From: Sphingobium abikonense NBRC 16140
GTDB lineage: Bacteria; Pseudomonadota; Alphaproteobacteria; Sphingomonadales; Sphingomonadaceae
Assembly: GCF_001598335.1 (NCBI RefSeq)
Contig: NZ_BCYT01000020.1
Coordinates: 1 to 63,089 of the forward strand
Length of the DNA: 63,089 nt
Reading direction: 5' to 3'
Shown piece by piece: positions 61,550 to 63,089 of the stretch; position 1 is the stretch's first letter, and the number at the start of each line of letters is the position of its first letter. A program made the translations under genes and the position numbers. Below the pieces are notes generated by a model. That model searched no databases, was not told the DNA's origin, and saw only the letters and a program-made list of their open reading frames with translations.

Positions 61550-62944
61550 TCAGTCGGGGGCAGGCACCCACAGCAGCGGCGAGGCTGGCGGCTTGCAGGC
61601 GACGGGGGCTTTCCCCGTGCAGGCGTGTGGCCTGTCCTGATTGACGCCCTGCGCGAACCACCGCAATTCGCCCTCGATCGGGCCATCCATGCCGTTCTGG
61701 CGGACCTGAACCTTGCGAACGGTTGCCTTGTCCATGCCTTGGGGGATTTTCAACGTCACGTCGGGCATCGGTTTCGCGCGCGCGTTACTGGCATTCGGGC
61801 CGACATCGGGCCGCCATGGCTTTGCCGTCAATGTATCAGGATCAAGCAGCAATTCGGTCTGGACGCCAGCGATGACCGCGCTGACATGCATGTCGCCATT
61901 GGCGCGCGTCTCTGCAAAACGGAACACCGGCAGACCCGGCATGCTTCCGCCGCCGGAAACCTTCACCACCGTCTTGCCGGCGACAATCGTCTTTTCGCGC
62001 CAGGCACCGTTCATTCTGGTCGCCGCGACAATGCCGCTTTTTTGGCCATCGACGAACTTGGTGTAGAGCAAAACCGGTTTCCCGGACCGGCTGATCTGGA
62101 GCAAGGCATTGTTGACCAGCCCATGCTGCACGCCGGGCGCATCGACCATTTCCATGGTCTCCGGCGATAGCGGTCCGTTGACCCGTTGCCCCCCGACATC
62201 CCATCGGCGAAAGTCGCGCGTCGACGCATAGGTCAGCGCGAAATTGGTCGCGACGTCGGGCGTCCGGCGCCACACCACGGCAACATGGAATCGCCCCGAC
62301 CCGTCCTTTACGAAGGCAGTAGGATAGGCGTTGACGGGACCTTTGGCATCGCGATCAGCAAATAGCGCGCCGATGCGTTGCCATTTGCCGTCGTTCCATA
62401 TGTTGAGCAGCCAGCTACCGTTTCCGGACATCCCATCGCGATAGAGAAACAGCAGGTTGCCCGCGTCATCATGCATGAACTGGGGATAGGTAGCAGAGGC
62501 TTCATTGCGCCCAAGCATTGGCTGCAACCGGATGGCGTCCAGGTCATCCAGCGGGCCTCGCGCATATACAAGCGGGCTGGCGTGCATGTTGCCGGCAATA
62601 TGTACTGTGCCGGCGTCGTCGATCGCCACGGCCAGCGCGTTATGCGCGTCCCATCCCGCGAAGCGAGACGCAAGCCGCTTATGGCAAAGACGCTGCGTGT
62701 CTGGGTCATAAGTCGCCAGCGTCAGATAGCGCTCCGCATCATAATAGGCCGCAACCAGCTGGCCGTCTTTGCTCACCGCCGATCCGAAGGGCACGCTCGT
62801 GCCGGTCCACGCCTGGCCGATGGGGAGCGCTCCATTGGACTGGCGGGGAGGTGCTGCCTCGCACAGGTCATTGGAGCGCGCATCCGACGCGCAACCCGCC
62901 GCCGCCAGCGCACCCGCGGCCACCAAGGAAAGATAGAATTTCAT
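61550..62944 (-). CDS. BNR-repeat lipoprotein
   Basis: 464 aa with a lipoprotein signal ending AAGCASD (lipobox Cys near residue 18). The mature protein is a beta-propeller: WTGTSVPFGSAVSKDGQLVA, AYYDAERYLTLATYDPDTQR, GWDAHNALAVAIDDAGTVHI, ASATYPQFMHDDAGNLLFLY, HGLVNNALLQISRSGKPVLL. This is the BNR-4 pattern, related to polysaccharide lyases (PL24-type) and glycoside-binding proteins. Probably a surface or periplasmic carbohydrate-active lipoprotein; substrate unknown. The last 145 bp of the window upstream of it show no gene I can support. Confidence 0.75.
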   Translation of the reverse strand: MKFYLSLVAAGALAAAGCASDARSNDLCEAAPPRQSNGALPIGQAWTGTSVPFGSAVSKDGQLVAAYYDAERYLTLATYDPDTQRLCHKRLASRFAGWDAHNALAVAIDDAGTVHIAGNMHASPLVYARGPLDDLDAIRLQPMLGRNEASATYPQFMHDDAGNLLFLYRDGMSGNGSWLLNIWNDGKWQRIGALFADRDAKGPVNAYPTAFVKDGSGRFHVAVVWRRTPDVATNFALTYASTRDFRRWDVGGQRVNGPLSPETMEMVDAPGVQHGLVNNALLQISRSGKPVLLYTKFVDGQKSGIVAATRMNGAWREKTIVAGKTVVKVSGGGSMPGLPVFRFAETRANGDMHVSAVIAGVQTELLLDPDTLTAKPWRPDVGPNASNARAKPMPDVTLKIPQGMDKATVRKVQVRQNGMDGPIEGELRWFAQGVNQDRPHACTGKAPVACKPPASPLLWVPAPD

Positions 62945-63089
62945 CGCGATGCCATCTCCTGTTGCGACGGCTCAACCCTCGAACAAACGGTTCGGCTCCG
63001 CAGGCACGAACGGCGGGGTCGCAAAGGCGCGTCCGCAACAGCCATGCGCCACCGGCTCCGGTCGCAATGGTCAGATTTCATGTAATTTT

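Noticed and set aside
62945..63089. Possible end of another minus-strand gene at the window edge (stop near 62970)
   Set aside because: The frame is closed by a TGA about 100 bp upstream, leaving only some 30 codons without support.

Overview
The window reads as part of a high-GC alphaproteobacterial chromosome, most likely a sphingomonad (Sphingobium/Sphingomonas-like). Support comes from a GTTC-N7-GTTC LexA site, a WalW-type deacetylase, DUF6628 and DUF6961 family small proteins, a ceramide-glucosyltransferase-like enzyme, and the trpF-lpxL-like / trpB-trpA-accD-folC gene order. No 16S gene is present, so the genus is inferred.

Bases 1 to about 37,510 look like the right-hand part of an integrative and conjugative element. 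It ends at a tRNA gene with a CAT anticodon (probably tRNA-Ile2) at 37511-37586 on the minus strand. A P4-type tyrosine integrase (35970-37355) sits beside the tRNA 3' end. I did not find a second copy of the tRNA 3' end inside the window, so the other junction is probably left of base 1.

Region 1-11,300 is a DNA-repair cargo island. It holds the start of a leftward gene behind an SOS box (probably imuA), two SRAP (YedK/HMCES) paralogues, an AlkB-type dioxygenase, exonuclease III translationally coupled to LigD, Ku with a small gene 4 bp downstream, a GNAT protein with an extra N-terminal domain, a KTSC protein, a PHB-depolymerase-like esterase and several small unknowns. One SRAP has lost all four catalytic residues. 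The other appears to start at an ATC codon. Two small genes are broken, one by a frameshift and one by a TAG.

Region 11,650-33,470 is a rightward F-type type IV secretion operon: unknown secreted protein, DsbC, TraA, TraL, TraE, TraK, TraB, TraV, TraC, two small membrane proteins, TraW, TraU, a structured 370-bp segment, TraN split into two secreted proteins, TrbC, S26 peptidase, TraF, a thioredoxin-like protein, TraH and TraG. Genes are packed with ATGA overlaps. A palindrome cluster lies upstream. No relaxase (TraI) or coupling protein (TraD) is visible, so these must lie elsewhere. A small membrane protein overlaps the traG 3' end convergently and is a candidate entry-exclusion factor.

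Region 33,900-35,970 carries an AlpA-type regulator, a DUF1778/GNAT toxin-antitoxin pair and a small unknown, followed by the integrase.

Region 37,600-63,089 is ordinary chromosome: WalW-type deacetylase, a degenerate histidine kinase, an Lrp-type regulator, two tandem secreted repeat proteins, gyrA-DUF952, a GT2 glycosyltransferase divergent from an LpxL-type acyltransferase, trpF-trpB-trpA-accD-folC, DUF6628, an AmpG-like transporter, a single-domain response regulator, rluB-rsmD, a GFA-fold protein, uvrD/pcrA and a BNR-repeat lipoprotein.

The least explained pieces are the hairpin block between traU and traN (22095-22317), the degenerate SRAP, and the TraG C-terminus with its convergent membrane protein.
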